A DNA stretch of 7,739 nt from an uncultured Pseudomonadota bacterium (lineage in GTDB: Bacteria > Pseudomonadota > Gammaproteobacteria > Burkholderiales > Methylophilaceae): assembly GCA_903854305.1 (NCBI GenBank), contig CAINWC010000369.1, forward strand, positions 1-7,739, in the 5' to 3' direction. Of this stretch, positions 7,617 through 7,739 are shown piece after piece; position 1 is the stretch's first letter; each line of letters starts with the position of its first letter. The notes beneath the pieces were generated by a model. The model searched no databases. It was not told the origin of the DNA and saw nothing but the letters and a program-made list of their open reading frames with translations. Both the position numbers and the translations under genes were made by a program.

Positions 7617-7643
7617 TGAGTTAGACCCGATTTTGTGGAAGGG

Positions 7644-7669
7644 CAAGTTGATGATATTTTATCAACTTG
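7644..7669 (+). promoter_or_regulatory. Perfect inverted repeat in the IS leader, just before the orfA ribosome binding site
   Basis: CAAGTTGAT (7644-7652) and ATCAACTTG (7661-7669) form a perfect 9-bp stem with an 8-nt loop, ending two bases before the AGGAG of orfA. In RNA this would crowd the ribosome binding site. A weak promoter, TTGTGG (7633-7638) with TATTTT (7655-7660) at 16-bp spacing, would start transcripts inside or beyond the stem. Only longer read-through RNAs would then fold it. That arrangement is known from other insertion sequences; here the function is inferred. Confidence 0.55.
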
Positions 7670-7671
7670 TT

Positions 7672-7676
7672 AGGAG
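7672..7676 (+). promoter_or_regulatory. Ribosome binding site of IS orfA
   Basis: AGGAG lies five bases before the ATG at 7682, the clearest Shine-Dalgarno sequence in the window. It fixes the orfA start and contrasts with the weak or absent sites before the chromosomal genes. Confidence 0.75.
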
Positions 7677-7681
7677 TTTCC

Positions 7682-7739
7682 ATGAAACGTATTCCCCGTC
7701 GTTTATTTACAGAAGAATTTAAAAGAGAAGCCATTAAGC
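7682..7739 (+). CDS. IS3-family transposase OrfA (3' partial)
   Basis: Only the first 19 codons are visible: MKRIPRRLFTEEFKREAIK. The basic start followed by FTEEFKREA is the opening of the helix-turn-helix Tnp_1 domain that IS3-family OrfA proteins use to bind the terminal repeats. OrfA normally joins OrfB by programmed frameshifting to make the DDE transposase. The start has a strong ribosome binding site and follows the IS left end by 65 bases, a typical IS3 layout. Other short-HTH transposase families with similar starts cannot be fully excluded from this fragment. Confidence 0.75.
   Translation, partial: MKRIPRRLFTEEFKREAIK

Larger units (their letters stand above)
7617..7739 (+). mobile_element. 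IS3-family insertion sequence, left end (partial)
   Basis: The FimV-family coding match stops at about 7615. A TG-starting end then begins at 7617: TGAGTTAGACCCG followed by TTTTGTGGA. This resembles IS3-group terminal repeats (TGA...CCC...GTGGA, compared from memory). A leader with a hairpin and a strong ribosome binding site follows, then a start resembling IS3 OrfA. The element runs past the window, so its right end, target duplication and orfB cannot be seen. The IS is oriented opposite to the gene it interrupts. The exact boundary is uncertain by a few bases. Confidence 0.75.

Noticed and set aside
1..7739. CRISPR array, tRNA, rRNA, riboswitch or defence system
   Set aside because: No repeated spacer pattern, cloverleaf or recognisable defence gene was seen on either strand; nearly all of the window is accounted for by the listed genes.

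Overview
The window looks like the chromosome of a betaproteobacterium, possibly Methylophilaceae-like. This is inferred from the spoT-recG-ubiC-ubiA order, moderate-to-low GC, and a FimV-family gene alongside ubiquinone genes. No rRNA, tRNA or other lineage marker is present, so the taxonomic call is tentative. Most of the window is ordinary housekeeping DNA. The exception is the right-hand end, where a mobile element cuts a gene.

Left part (1-3936, + strand): the 3' two-thirds of a bifunctional (p)ppGpp synthetase/hydrolase gene (spoT/rel type) enters from outside the window. It is followed with almost no gap by a thiol-peroxidase-like peroxiredoxin gene. That gene overlaps recG, the branched-DNA helicase gene, by an ATGA junction. 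The three look like one transcription unit joining stringent response, redox defence and replication-fork repair. The peroxiredoxin occupies a slot that other proteobacteria often give to trmH or a RidA-family gene.

Middle (3937-5575): a 117-bp gap holds a small hairpin and a good TATAAT box. Next come ubiC (chorismate lyase) and ubiA (4-hydroxybenzoate polyprenyltransferase), the first two committed steps of ubiquinone synthesis, 8 bp apart. ubiC has no usable ATG start. A long imperfect hairpin lies over the ubiA stop codon, between ubiA and the convergent gene to its right.

Right part (5576-7739): on the - strand lies most of a FimV-family inner-membrane protein gene. It has the end of the FimV N-terminal domain, a coiled coil, one membrane helix and a TPR-like domain. 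Its 5' end (signal peptide and most of the N-terminal domain) is missing because the left end of an IS3-family insertion sequence begins at about 7617. The IS runs out of the window 19 codons into its orfA. A perfect 9-bp inverted repeat sits just before the orfA ribosome binding site and may protect the IS from read-through transcription.

No CRISPR array, tRNA, defence island or clearly new system was found. The points most worth following are the IS insertion and its leader hairpin, the unusual peroxiredoxin, and the non-ATG start of ubiC.
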